A stretch of DNA of 64,000 bases from Chryseobacterium sp. 36-9 (GCA_001898785.1 MKVE01000015.1:1-64000); one strand, 5' to 3'. Counted from the first letter of the stretch, positions 44,092 to 53,678 are shown. Numbers and translations: made by a program. Notes: generated by a model from the letters alone, not told the origin.

Positions 44092-44207
44092 CTGAAAAAT
44101 GAATGTATTCTTGATTTGTGTTCTTACGGTTATTAATCCTCGGCAAAAGTAGATACATAAAATCACATTTATTTACGGGAAAACCGTAAAATTCAAAAAA
44201 TATTATT

Positions 44208-44873
44208 CTAAATTATTCCAATATTTTTACCGAAAGCGATGAGTTCTTCAGTATTTGCTGCCGCTAAAGATAATTTCATCATATTGATTCTTTTTTCTAC
44301 GCTGCTTAAGCTGTTGGGATAAATATTCTGTTCCTGTAACTTTTTAGGTATGTTTTTTTGTAAAATACCATCCGATAATAATTTAAGCAGGGTTATGTCA
44401 AAGTTGCTAAATTCTAGAGTGTTAGCGCTTTTTATTGGAAACTTCATATTGTGTGATATATAAGAATTTCCATTGTAAACGGTTTCGATTGCTTTTTTCA
44501 ACTCACTAGAATCAGAACGTGCTTTTTTTACATAAGCATTAATATTAAGTTCTTTGAACAACAAATCGATTACGCCAACTCTGTGTTCGCCCGAGAAAAC
44601 AATGATATTAAGTTCCGGACAAATATCACGGCAACATTTTATCAGTTCGCGTCCGTTTTTTATCAACTGTGTTCTATGGTCTTCTTCGAAAGATAAGTCG
44701 GTGATTAACAGATTGTAAGGTAATTCATTTTCAAGAGCTTTTTTTATATTAGCCAAAGCGTCATCACAATAATAGACATAATCAACATTCGGGATTCTTA
44801 ATTCCTCCAGCACTCTTTGAACAGAAAAATTACTGCTTTCGTGATCTTCTGCGATCAATATTTTTTTGAACAT
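44208..44873 (-). CDS. Response regulator, partner of the TPR kinase
   Basis: The 221 residues begin with a receiver domain (1-130). It has an acidic pocket EDHE, a phospho-acceptor Asp in LLITDLSF, and a Lys in NAYVKKA. The C-terminal part (150-221, FDITLLKLLSDGILQKNIPKKL and SSVEKRINMMKL) has the outline of a LuxR/NarL helix-turn-helix but with weak consensus. It follows its kinase by 21 bp on the same strand. The conserved residues for phosphorylation are present; target genes are unknown. Confidence 0.88.
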   Translation of the reverse strand: MFKKILIAEDHESSNFSVQRVLEELRIPNVDYVYYCDDALANIKKALENELPYNLLITDLSFEEDHRTQLIKNGRELIKCCRDICPELNIIVFSGEHRVGVIDLLFKELNINAYVKKARSDSSELKKAIETVYNGNSYISHNMKFPIKSANTLEFSNFDITLLKLLSDGILQKNIPKKLQEQNIYPNSLSSVEKRINMMKLSLAAANTEELIAFGKNIGII

Positions 44874-44894
44874 ATTTGAAATGTTTTTTTACAA

Positions 44895-46601
44895 TTAATT
44901 ATTTTTATTTGGCTCCTGAAGTGGAATATTTTTCCATTCAATAGATACTTTCAGCCCAGTATTGCTGTCTTCAATTTTCATTTTTGCACCAATTTCTCCC
45001 AATCGGGTCTTCATATTTCTAAAACCATTTTTTTCTACAACATCTTCAGATAATCCGATACCATTATCAGAATAAAAAACCTGGTATGTATCATTTTCTT
45101 TACTGAACCTTAGGACCACCTGAGTCGCACAGCTGTGCTTCTTCATATTCACCAGCAGTTCCCTGATAATCTGGAACAATTCTTCTCGGAAAGTTGGAAC
45201 CAGATTTTTCCAAAAATCATAATCATTGCCAACGATAATGATTCTGGTGTCATCATTGTCAAAAGAACTGACCAAGGCTAATATCTTCTCGTTAAATTCT
45301 TGCCTGGATTGATTGTCATAGGACAAATCTCTCGACTTTTCATACATCATCTCCAACTTATTCAGGACTTTTTCTTTAGGCAAATCTTTTTGATTTTCGA
45401 TGATTGTCATCACCTCGTAGATTCCGTTGGCAACAACATCGTGTACTCTTTTTGAAAAATCAAGCCGCTGTTCCTGGAGTTTGTTATTGGCTTCCAGTAT
45501 CAATCTTTCCCGTCTCTTCTTGATCCAGATATAAGTAATGATGACAATAACAATAAAAATAAAAACCAACAGCCAGATCACCAAATTCTGAACCCTGACT
45601 TTGTATTCATGTTTAGTATGTTCTTTTTGCAGGATTAGATTTTCTGTTTTAGCCTTTTCACTTTCATAGCGGATCAGAGCAAATTGATTTTTTGCTTTAT
45701 TTTGACTGTTTATCAAACTATCCTGGGTTTTGGAGTAGGCATCAAAATATTGCTGAGCCTCTGTTCCATCAGACAATTTAATTAGGTTTTGCAAAGCTTC
45801 CAGTTCATCAACAGGATATTTTAGTTTCTTTGCCAGAATCAACATTTTCTTTGCATAGAATTTTGAAGAGTCCGGTTTTTTATTAAGATAATAAGCGGAT
45901 AAATAAGCATAAGCCGCATCTTTTGTCCAGTCATCATCAATGTTTTGACTTAATTTTTCTGCGGTAATATAATTCTTGACGGGGTTATAATTATGATTCC
46001 CAAACCATTTCGATCTGGAGTAGTTAAGAAGAAGTTTTGGGTAATATTCGCTTTTTGGACCAACGCTGTCAATCAATTTATCATATATAGCAACAGCATG
46101 CTCATATTTTTTCTGATTATGAAAAAGGATGGCAATGTTATTTTGCAGCATCATTTTATCAATCGGATCTTTTGCAAAAGGTTTTGCTTTTTTATAAAAT
46201 TGTTCAGCATCATTATAGTTTTTCAAATTGCTGGAAGAGATTCCCAGGTTGTTGTAATTTGAAAAAATAAAACCATGATGAGCGGTGTCTTTTTCTTTAA
46301 AGAATTGAGCCGCAATAAGACTCGTTTCTATGCATCCAAAATTATCGCCAACGTTTTCCTGGATAAAAGCCATATTAACATAGCTCTTCCCGATACCGAA
46401 ACTATCGTTTCTTTTCAGAAAAAGATCTTTTCCCTTATTCAGATAAAAGAAAGCGCTGTTCATCCTGTCATTATCCATCAGGACAAAAGCCTTCTCATAG
46501 AAAGGGTTAGGAAGTACTTTGGAAGTTGTCTTTTGTTGATTTTCTTTCTCGGAGCAAGCGATCAAAAGCAACAACAGAAAACCAAAAATCGATTTTTGCA
46601 A
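44895..46601 (-). CDS. Lipoprotein-signal TPR sensor histidine kinase
   Basis: The 568 residues start with an N-terminal lipobox LIAC (Cys 16) followed by tetratricopeptide repeats (about 35-290) placed outside the cytoplasm. One membrane helix follows (about 335-357), then a linker and a HisKA_3-type kinase with the His in RVHDVVANGIYE. The GHKL ATPase has IIRELLVNMKKHS (N-box) and SDNGIGL (G-box). The response regulator gene follows. This architecture is common in Bacteroidetes. Lipidation of a protein that also spans the inner membrane is unusual and not proven; the signal could be a plain anchor. Confidence 0.88.
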   Translation of the reverse strand: MQKSIFGFLLLLLIACSEKENQQKTTSKVLPNPFYEKAFVLMDNDRMNSAFFYLNKGKDLFLKRNDSFGIGKSYVNMAFIQENVGDNFGCIETSLIAAQFFKEKDTAHHGFIFSNYNNLGISSSNLKNYNDAEQFYKKAKPFAKDPIDKMMLQNNIAILFHNQKKYEHAVAIYDKLIDSVGPKSEYYPKLLLNYSRSKWFGNHNYNPVKNYITAEKLSQNIDDDWTKDAAYAYLSAYYLNKKPDSSKFYAKKMLILAKKLKYPVDELEALQNLIKLSDGTEAQQYFDAYSKTQDSLINSQNKAKNQFALIRYESEKAKTENLILQKEHTKHEYKVRVQNLVIWLLVFIFIVIVIITYIWIKKRRERLILEANNKLQEQRLDFSKRVHDVVANGIYEVMTIIENQKDLPKEKVLNKLEMMYEKSRDLSYDNQSRQEFNEKILALVSSFDNDDTRIIIVGNDYDFWKNLVPTFREELFQIIRELLVNMKKHSCATQVVLRFSKENDTYQVFYSDNGIGLSEDVVEKNGFRNMKTRLGEIGAKMKIEDSNTGLKVSIEWKNIPLQEPNKNN

Positions 46602-46679
46602 ATTTTACATTTTACCCGAAATTTACTAAAATTCGAAGATTATTGAAATAGATTATGATCAATAATCAATCATATTGCC

Positions 46680-46687
46680 TATTTTTG
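46680..46687 (+). promoter_or_regulatory. -7 promoter box before the SprT-like gene
   Basis: TATTTTTG matches TAnnTTTG and lies 21 bp before the ATG at 46709. No well-spaced TTG is evident. Confidence 0.45.
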
Positions 46688-46708
46688 CTATTCATTTGAT
46701 TTGTAACA

Positions 46709-47314
46709 ATGTCGATCAGCGTTCTTGAACAATATCTCCCGGAAAATACACTTCCTTTTCTCAAAAAATGGTTTGCGGATTACTTTATACACATAAAGAT
46801 TACGAAAAACAGAAATAGTAAACTTGGAGATTACCGAAAACTTCCGGACAAATCCCATCAGATCACAGTCAATTCAACATTAGATAAGCAGCTGTTCTTT
46901 TTTGTATTGACCCATGAGCTGGCTCATCTTATTGCGTTTGAGAAATTTAATAACAGAATCAGTGCTCACGGTAAGGAATGGAAAGACACGTTTAGGGAAA
47001 TGTTACTGGAAAGTATTGACATCTACACAGACGATTTGAAACCTATTATCAGGAGATTTTCAAGCAATCCGAAAGCGAACTTTATGGCAAGCCCGGAACT
47101 GGTCAGATACTTTCACATTGAAAATCCGGAAGATCAGTTTGTTTTTGTTGAAGATTTGTCAGTTAAAGATAATTTTCATTATAAAGGAGATCAGTACGAA
47201 ATCCTTGAAAAAAAGAAAAAGTTATATCTTTGCATCAATTTGAACAACTCAAAAAAGTACCTTTTCCGCCCATTGGCGAAAGTTGAAAAACTAACACGAG
47301 ATGAAGAACAATAA
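46709..47314 (+). CDS. SprT-like zinc metallopeptidase-domain protein
   Basis: The 201 residues carry the zinc motif HELAH in FVLTHELAHLIAFEKF, with a third ligand candidate in SAHGKEWKDTF. That is the SprT-like domain (1-125). The C-terminal half is beta-rich (FVEDLSVKDNFHYKGDQYEIL, KLYLCINLNNSKKYLFRPL) but shows none of the Cys pairs of a zinc ribbon. Relatives cut DNA-protein crosslinks in eukaryotes; the bacterial role is unclear. The manC gene overlaps its end by 14 bp. A TATCTTTG word at 47225-47232 inside the gene could be an extra promoter for manC. Confidence 0.85.
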   Translation: MSISVLEQYLPENTLPFLKKWFADYFIHIKITKNRNSKLGDYRKLPDKSHQITVNSTLDKQLFFFVLTHELAHLIAFEKFNNRISAHGKEWKDTFREMLLESIDIYTDDLKPIIRRFSSNPKANFMASPELVRYFHIENPEDQFVFVEDLSVKDNFHYKGDQYEILEKKKKLYLCINLNNSKKYLFRPLAKVEKLTRDEEQ

Positions 47315-48380
47315 TTATTGCGTTATAATGGCTGGAGGAATCGGAAGCCGCTTTTGGCCGATGAGCACCCAAAAATTTCCAAAGCAATTTCACGATATAC
47401 TAGGAACGGGAAGAACAATGATTCAGCAGACATTTGACAGAATCAGTCAAATTATTCCTAAGAAAAATATTTATGTTATTACGAATCAGGAATATGTAGA
47501 ATTAACACAACAACAATTGCCTGATGTCCCTGTTAATAATATTGTTGGAGAGCCGGCTATGAAGAACACTTCGGCTTGTAATCTTTATATGGCAAAGAAA
47601 ATAGAAGATGTCAATCCTGATGCCAATATTATTGTAATGCCTGCCGATCATTTGATTCTGAAAGAAAAGACATTTCTAGATAAAGTAGAACTAGCCTTTG
47701 ATTTAGCGACTAAAAATAATTATCTGATTACATTGGGAATTACCCCTACAAGACCAGACACGGGTTATGGGTATATACAATTCATTCAGGAGAAAAATGA
47801 AAACTTTTCCAAAGTAAAAACATTTACGGAAAAGCCGGATCTGGAGATTGCCAAAAGCTTTATAGAATCCGGGGACTTTCTTTGGAACGCAGGAATCTTT
47901 ATCTGGAGTGCAAAAAGTATTTTGGCTGCTTTTAAAAAGTATTTGCCAGAGATGACCAATCAGTTTAATACTTGTGAATATAATTGTGAAGCGGAGAAAG
48001 AATGTATAGATCTGATCTACCCAACTATAAGTAAAATCTCCATTGATAATGGTATTTTGGAGAAAGCTAATAATGTTTATGTCATTCCTGCCAATCTTGG
48101 CTGGAGTGATCTCGGCACTTGGACGTCTGTTTATACCAATGCAGATAAAAATGATGATAATAATGCCATAAGCTCTAAAAATGTGTTGACATACAACTCA
48201 AAAGGGAATGTTATCAGAATCAAAAACCAGAATAAGGCCGCGGTTATAGATGGCCTGAAGAATTACATTATTGTTGATACGGAAAAGGCTCTTTTGATTT
48301 GTCCTAGAGATAATGATCAGTTAATAAAAGATTATGTTCTGGATCTTAAAAACCTCAAAAAGGGAGAAAGATTTATGTAA
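47301..48380 (+). CDS. manC: Mannose-1-phosphate guanylyltransferase
   Basis: The 359-residue enzyme makes GDP-mannose from mannose-1-phosphate and GTP. The nucleotidyltransferase signature is MAGGIGSRFWPMSTQKFPKQF, and the FTEKPD motif and the NAGIFIW loop follow. LGWSDLGTW is the C-terminal landmark. It lacks the fused phosphomannose-isomerase domain of long ManC proteins. It feeds glycan synthesis; the glycosyltransferase at 9757 is the only other glycan gene in the window. A terminator follows. Confidence 0.93.
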   Translation: MKNNNYCVIMAGGIGSRFWPMSTQKFPKQFHDILGTGRTMIQQTFDRISQIIPKKNIYVITNQEYVELTQQQLPDVPVNNIVGEPAMKNTSACNLYMAKKIEDVNPDANIIVMPADHLILKEKTFLDKVELAFDLATKNNYLITLGITPTRPDTGYGYIQFIQEKNENFSKVKTFTEKPDLEIAKSFIESGDFLWNAGIFIWSAKSILAAFKKYLPEMTNQFNTCEYNCEAEKECIDLIYPTISKISIDNGILEKANNVYVIPANLGWSDLGTWTSVYTNADKNDDNNAISSKNVLTYNSKGNVIRIKNQNKAAVIDGLKNYIIVDTEKALLICPRDNDQLIKDYVLDLKNLKKGERFM

Positions 48381-48406
48381 CGGATAATAAACTTTAAAAT
48401 AAAATT

Positions 48407-48440
48407 AACTCTTTGGTTTTTCCGGAGAGTTTTTTATTTT
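48407..48440 (+). terminator. Terminator after manC
   Basis: AACTCTTTGG / CCGGAGAGTT forms a 10-bp stem with two G-U pairs and a 5-nt loop, followed by TTTTTATTTTT. Confidence 0.8.
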
Positions 48441-48467
48441 TAAGGCTCAATAAAAACACAAATACAA

Positions 48468-50000
48468 ATGCTTGTTAAAGTCTCAGGAGCTGCCATTCAT
48501 GGCGTTTCAGCACAAATTATTACCATTGAAGTTAATGTAGATCAAGGCGTTGGGTATCATCTGGTTGGCCTGCCGGATAATGCCATTAAGGAAAGCAGCT
48601 ATAGGATATCTGCAGCACTTAAGAATTCCGGATTCAAAATTCCGGGTAAGAAAATTACAATCAATATGGCTCCGGCGGATCTGAGGAAAGAAGGTTCTGC
48701 TTATGATATGAGTATTGCTTTGGGGATTTTGGCAGCGTCAGATTTGATCAAAGCGGAAAATTTAGGAGATTATATTATCATGGGAGAATTGTCTCTCGAT
48801 GGTGGACTACAGCCAATAAAAGGCGTTTTACCTATTGCGATCAAGGCGCGAGAAGTAGGTTTTAAAGGGATAATTCTGCCAAAACAAAATGCAAGAGAAG
48901 CGGCTATTGTTAACAATCTTGAAGTTTATGGTGTAGAAAACATCAAACAGGTTATTGATTTTTTTAACGAAGATTTGCCTTTAGAAAAATTTGAAATCGA
49001 CACCAGAAAAGAATTTCAGGATAAAATTGATCATTTTCCTTTCGATTTTGATGAAGTGAAAGGTCAGGAAGCGGCCAAGCGGGCAATGGAAGTGGCAGCT
49101 GCGGGTGGACACAATATTATTCTGATAGGTTCTCCCGGCAGTGGAAAAACAATGATCGCCAAACGTCTCCCGAGTATTCTTCCGCCTTTAAGCCTTAAAG
49201 AGGCTTTGGAAACAACAAAAATACATTCGGTTGCCGGGAAAATGGGAGCAGAAACATCATTGATGACCATCAGGCCTTTTAGATCACCACACCACACAAT
49301 TTCTGATGTAGCTTTGGTAGGCGGCGGTAGCTATCCTCAACCTGGTGAAATTTCTTTAGCTCATAATGGCGTTTTGTTTTTAGATGAAATGCCAGAATTC
49401 AAAGGAACAGTATTAGAAGTGATGAGACAACCACTGGAAGATCGTGTTGTAACAATTTCCAGAGCAAAGTTTACCATCGAATATCCTGCAAGTTTTATGC
49501 TGGTTGCAAGTATGAATCCAAGTCCTAGTGGCTATTTTCCGGATGATCCCAATAATACATCTTCTGCCTTTGAGATGCAGAGATATATGAACAAGTTGTC
49601 AGGGCCGCTTTTGGATAGAATTGATATTCATATCGAAGTTTCTAAAGTAGAATATGAACAGTTGGCCGAAAAACGAAAAGGAGAAAGCAGCGTCAAGATC
49701 CGTAAAAGAGTAGTGAATGCGAGGAATATACAAACCAAAAGATACGACAGTCTTGACATTAGTTACAATGCTCAAATGGGACCAAAGGAAATTGAAAAAT
49801 ATTGTGAGCTGGACGAATATTCGCAATTATTGATCAAAGCGGCAATGCTTAAACTTAATCTCTCCGCAAGAGCCTACGACAGGATTCTAAAAGTGGCAAG
49901 AACAATTGCAGATCTTGAAAATTCTGAGAATATTCAAGGTGATCATATTTCTGAAGCGATACAGTACAGAAGCTTGGATCGGGATTTTTGGAATGCTTAA
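48468..50000 (+). CDS. YifB-family Mg-chelatase-like AAA+ ATPase
   Basis: The 510 residues have an N-terminal ChlI-like/Lon-C domain (1-170, starting MLVKVSGAAIHGVSAQII, with a conserved IKPIKGVLPIAI-like segment). A Mg-chelatase AAA+ domain follows (Walker A GSPGSGKTM, Walker B GVLFLDEMPEF, sensor ASMNPSPSGYF). The C-terminal Mg_chelatase_C helices contain LSARAYDRILKVARTIADLE. It is also called ComM, a helicase for branch migration in natural transformation in other bacteria. No other competence gene is nearby. Confidence 0.93.
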   Translation: MLVKVSGAAIHGVSAQIITIEVNVDQGVGYHLVGLPDNAIKESSYRISAALKNSGFKIPGKKITINMAPADLRKEGSAYDMSIALGILAASDLIKAENLGDYIIMGELSLDGGLQPIKGVLPIAIKAREVGFKGIILPKQNAREAAIVNNLEVYGVENIKQVIDFFNEDLPLEKFEIDTRKEFQDKIDHFPFDFDEVKGQEAAKRAMEVAAAGGHNIILIGSPGSGKTMIAKRLPSILPPLSLKEALETTKIHSVAGKMGAETSLMTIRPFRSPHHTISDVALVGGGSYPQPGEISLAHNGVLFLDEMPEFKGTVLEVMRQPLEDRVVTISRAKFTIEYPASFMLVASMNPSPSGYFPDDPNNTSSAFEMQRYMNKLSGPLLDRIDIHIEVSKVEYEQLAEKRKGESSVKIRKRVVNARNIQTKRYDSLDISYNAQMGPKEIEKYCELDEYSQLLIKAAMLKLNLSARAYDRILKVARTIADLENSENIQGDHISEAIQYRSLDRDFWNA

Positions 50001-50047
50001 AAATTATCTTTGCTGAAATTATTTTTGGATTTATTGTTATTAATGTG

Positions 50048-51313
50048 TTATAATAATTTTATCACATTAATATTTGTGTAATCAGGATAGTCGCCAGAAT
50101 CTTCATATATATTAGTGTCTATGATATTATAATCCGACGGCGATCCTATAAAATAAATTGGCTGAATGTTTTGTGGTGGATTATATTTTACACCATTTTT
50201 AAAGCCATTTCCGAGCAAATTTATTACCTGAATATTTCCGGAAGTCACATTTTCAAAAACAATCGAGTAATTATTTGTAGGAAGTAATCTATTAAAAATA
50301 TTTCCTATAAAATTATGAGCCCCAGAGCTTTGTAAATTTAAGTAAGCGTCTCTTGTGTTTCCTTCAAAATAGCAGTTTATGACGTTTAAAGAATTTCTTC
50401 CATCATCACCATTAAAGGTTATATCAATAACAATACTATTTCTTTCAAATACACAAGAATCAAATTTAACATTGTGAATTTTACGCATTTGACAACAGAA
50501 TTGTTGATTTTCAGCAAATCTACAATTGACAAAATTATAAGCGTTTGGATTTGTACCACCATCACCTGGATCTTCTCGATGAGCCAACAAAGCAATATTG
50601 CTCCCTACTATGTTTAATTTATTAAAGTGTCCACAAACAACATCTCTTAGAATAAGGCCATAATTAAAATCTACAATTGAAATATCGTGCATCTCTATTC
50701 TTGCATTTGTAACCACAATTCCTAAACCAAATCTCAAAGGAGGTATAAATGGAGGTTTATCTGTTCCATTTCTTTTTATTGAGAGACCTCTGATTTCAAA
50801 ATTAATATTCGGATTATTAGAAAAAATATTAAAAACACCCGAACTTTGATTTGGATCATCATTTTGGCATATTAATCTTGTTATACCATCTCCTGAACCA
50901 CGTATGGAATAACTAGAATAATTTGGAGTATAATCAAGATTAATTGTTAATGATTTTTCTCCTAACCAAATTTTGCCAGCGGGCAATAATAATCTTCTTC
51001 CGAGTTTTAAAGATGTATTAATTGCATTTTGTAAGTTATCTCCGTCATTAGTAGCATTATCTGCTATGATACCAAACATTTTAGCATTAATACCTAAAGA
51101 AGATTCATAAATGGTTTTATTAACATAATAAAATTCAACTCCGTGATAAATTTTACTTCTGAATATTACATTGTCAGGAGATAAAAAAGAAGGAGGAAGA
51201 TTCGTTATTTGTTCATAATAGTGTATTTCGTATGTATAACTATCAATTAATTGAATGCTTAAAGAATGAGGATCGGAGCTTGAAGGGGAAAAAAAATCGT
51301 TTGTGAAAATCAT
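50048..51313 (-). CDS. Pectate-lyase-3/tailspike-like beta-helix protein
   Basis: The 421 residues have no signal peptide or T9SS tail. A non-repetitive N-terminal region (1-75) is followed by FGIIADNATNDGDNLQNAINTSLKLGRRLLLPAGKIWLGE, the opening of the pectate_lyase_3 fold seen in phage tailspikes and exopolysaccharide lyases. Then come beta-helix coils (NFEIRGLSIKRNG, VTNARIEMHDISIVDFNYGLIL, HNVKFDSCVFERNSIVIDI, NVINCYFEGN). Codon use is AT-rich and Asn/Ile-heavy compared with yifB and rnhA on either side. It may be a transferred gene. Function is unknown. Confidence 0.65.
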   Translation of the reverse strand: MIFTNDFFSPSSSDPHSLSIQLIDSYTYEIHYYEQITNLPPSFLSPDNVIFRSKIYHGVEFYYVNKTIYESSLGINAKMFGIIADNATNDGDNLQNAINTSLKLGRRLLLPAGKIWLGEKSLTINLDYTPNYSSYSIRGSGDGITRLICQNDDPNQSSGVFNIFSNNPNINFEIRGLSIKRNGTDKPPFIPPLRFGLGIVVTNARIEMHDISIVDFNYGLILRDVVCGHFNKLNIVGSNIALLAHREDPGDGGTNPNAYNFVNCRFAENQQFCCQMRKIHNVKFDSCVFERNSIVIDITFNGDDGRNSLNVINCYFEGNTRDAYLNLQSSGAHNFIGNIFNRLLPTNNYSIVFENVTSGNIQVINLLGNGFKNGVKYNPPQNIQPIYFIGSPSDYNIIDTNIYEDSGDYPDYTNINVIKLL

Positions 51314-51403
51314 ATTAGAAATTTTTGCATGGCTGTTAGTTTTGAGTATTATTATCTAATACATAAAATAAATATACAAAATATTCTATTTACCTGTATA
51401 TTT

Positions 51404-51880
51404 TTAAAATATGCCATTCTGATTTTCAAAAAATGTGTCAGCAGCCAGATTCGCAGATTTAGCAGCAGCAACGGCCAGCTGGTCACAAAGATCATTTTCA
51501 GGATGACCGGCGTGACCTTTGATCCAATGGAATTTAGGTTGATGAAGTTGATATAATTGATAAAATTCTTTCCAGAGATCAGGGTTTTTTACATTTTTCC
51601 AACTGCGTTTGATCCACCCTAAAATCCATTTCTGATTAATCGCATCTGCAACATATTTGCTGTCAGTGAAAATGTGAACATCATTGTCATTCGTTTTCAA
51701 TTGTTTGAGAGCGACAATAACAGCCATCAGTTCCATACGGTTATTGGTGGTTTTACGGAAGCCTTTGGAAAAGGTCTTCTGGTATTTTTTTCCGGGCACA
51801 CGCATCAGGATCCCATAACCGCCTGGTCCGGGATTTCCGCTACAAGCACCGTCAGTAAAGATTTCGATTTTAAAACTCAA
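51404..51880 (-). CDS. rnhA: Ribonuclease HI
   Basis: The 158-residue enzyme hydrolyses RNA in RNA-DNA hybrids. The catalytic Asp-Glu-Asp-Asp set is visible in IFTDGACSGNPGPGGYG, NRMELMAVIVAL, FTDSKYV and HPENDLCDQLA. The basic patch KRSWKNVKNPDLW is present. It lies 9 bp after dnaB on the same strand, so both are probably cotranscribed. Confidence 0.96.
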   Translation of the reverse strand: MSFKIEIFTDGACSGNPGPGGYGILMRVPGKKYQKTFSKGFRKTTNNRMELMAVIVALKQLKTNDNDVHIFTDSKYVADAINQKWILGWIKRSWKNVKNPDLWKEFYQLYQLHQPKFHWIKGHAGHPENDLCDQLAVAAAKSANLAADTFFENQNGIF

Positions 51881-51889
51881 AACAAAAAT

Positions 51890-53464
51890 TTAGAAAGGCA
51901 TATCATCATCGTCATCATCATTCATTGCAGAGCCGGATAACTGATTATTATTCGGAATTCCAAATGCTGAATGCGGATCACTTGTAATAGTAATTCTGTC
52001 GAAACCAGAAGGTTCATCTTTTTGTCCAAAGTTGGAAGGTGTATATTCGTAATTGGTTCCGAGATCAGCAAACTTACCAATGTTCTTATGGAATGCTAAT
52101 CGAACATCCGCAGTTGCACCATTTCTGTGCTTGGCGATAATGATTTCTGCCTGATTTTCCGTGCTGGTTTCTGCGCCTTCTTCATCATTATCCCAAACCG
52201 CAATTTTGTAATATTCGGGACGGAAGATGAAGGATACGATATCCGCATCCTGCTCAATCGCTCCGGATTCTCTCAGGTCAGAAAGCATCGGTCTTTTTCC
52301 GGGTCTCGTTTCCACGGTTCTGGAAAGCTGAGAAAGTGCAATCACGGGAACATTCAGTTCTTTTGCAATCGCTTTTAATGAACGCGAAATCATTGCTATT
52401 TCCTGTTCACGGTTGCCACCACCTTTTCCGGAACTGGCTGTCATCAGCTGGAGATAATCGACCATAATTATTTTCACGCCGTGTTGCATCACGAGTCTTC
52501 GGCACTTTGCACGGAAATCAAAGATAGAAAGCGAAGGCGTTTCATCAATATAAAGCGGTGCATTTTCCAAAGCCGAAACGTTCGTAAATAACCTTTGCCA
52601 TTCATCATCAGACATTTGTCCTTTTCTCAGTTTCTCGGAAGAAATACCGGTTTCGGAAGAAATCATCCTGGTAATTAACTGAACTGAAGCCATCTCCAGG
52701 GAAAATAATGCCATGGGAATATTGTGGTCCACACAAATGTTTCTTGCCATTGAGAGGATGAAAGCGGTTTTTCCCATCGCCGGTCTTGCAGCAATAATGA
52801 TGAGGTCAGAGTTTTGCCAGCCTCCGGTTTCTTTATCCAAAGCAGTAAATCCGGACGGGATTCCTGACAGACCTTCCTTATCTTTTAGCGATTTGATTTT
52901 ATCAATCGCTTCTTTTACTAATGAATTGGCTGTGTCGAATCCTTTTTTAATGGTTCCGTTCGTGATTTCGAAGAAAGATTGCTCGGCTTTATCCAGCAAT
53001 TCGAAAACGTCGGTGGTTTCTTTGTAAGAACTGTCTATAACGTTAGCAGAAACGTTGATCAAAGAACGAAGGATGAATTTTTCAAGGATCACACGCACGT
53101 GATATTCGATGTGGGCAGAAGAACTCACACCCATTGTCAGATCGATGATGTAATGATCGCCACCGGCAAGGTTCAGTTTTTCATTTTTTTTCAAATCCTG
53201 AATCACCGTCATTAGATCGATTGGCGAATTACTCTCGTACAATTTCAAGATTGATGAAAAAATCGTTTGATGCCTCGGATCGTAAAAAACATCGGGGGTT
53301 AACAAATCAATAGAATGGTCAAGACCCTTTCTATCAATCAAAAAAGTACCGATGACGATTTTCTCAAAATCCAATGCGTTGGGCGGCATTTTGCCATCCG
53401 AAATAGATAATTCCTTTGCAAAATTACCGTGAATCAAACTCGATAATGTTTCCTTTTCTGCCAT
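51890..53464 (-). CDS. dnaB: Replicative DNA helicase DnaB
   Basis: I start at the ATG at 53464 (MAEKETLSSLIH), giving 524 residues. The longer frame from 53515 would begin upstream of the promoter box. The N-terminal DnaB domain (25-140) is followed by a linker and a RecA-like domain: Walker A AARPAMGKTAF, Walker B KIIMVDYLQLM, and the SQLSRTVETRPGKRPMLSDLRESG segment. An Asp-rich C-terminus ends the protein. It unwinds DNA ahead of the fork as a hexamer. rnhA follows. Confidence 0.95.
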   Translation of the reverse strand: MAEKETLSSLIHGNFAKELSISDGKMPPNALDFEKIVIGTFLIDRKGLDHSIDLLTPDVFYDPRHQTIFSSILKLYESNSPIDLMTVIQDLKKNEKLNLAGGDHYIIDLTMGVSSSAHIEYHVRVILEKFILRSLINVSANVIDSSYKETTDVFELLDKAEQSFFEITNGTIKKGFDTANSLVKEAIDKIKSLKDKEGLSGIPSGFTALDKETGGWQNSDLIIIAARPAMGKTAFILSMARNICVDHNIPMALFSLEMASVQLITRMISSETGISSEKLRKGQMSDDEWQRLFTNVSALENAPLYIDETPSLSIFDFRAKCRRLVMQHGVKIIMVDYLQLMTASSGKGGGNREQEIAMISRSLKAIAKELNVPVIALSQLSRTVETRPGKRPMLSDLRESGAIEQDADIVSFIFRPEYYKIAVWDNDEEGAETSTENQAEIIIAKHRNGATADVRLAFHKNIGKFADLGTNYEYTPSNFGQKDEPSGFDRITITSDPHSAFGIPNNNQLSGSAMNDDDDDDMPF

Positions 53465-53468
53465 TGTA

Positions 53469-53500
53469 CAAAGATAGTTTTTTTGATAGGTTGAGGTCAA
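53469..53500 (-). promoter_or_regulatory. dnaB promoter abutting the start codon
   Basis: On the minus strand TTG (53500-53498), a 21-nt spacer and TATCTTTG (53476-53469) fit the consensus, and only 4 bases separate the box from the ATG. The transcript would start at or almost at the start codon. Confidence 0.55.
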
Positions 53501-53678
53501 TGAAAATCCTAACAAAATTATTCACAATTCCTGCAAACACCTTTTGCTGCAAGAAATCGTATGTTAGTAATTTTTAAAAGTCAAAGAAATCTGTAACAAA
53601 ATGTACAAAATGCGAACTTAATATATAGAAAATCTAATAATATACAGAATTCATTACATTTAACAAAAAATAAACTTT

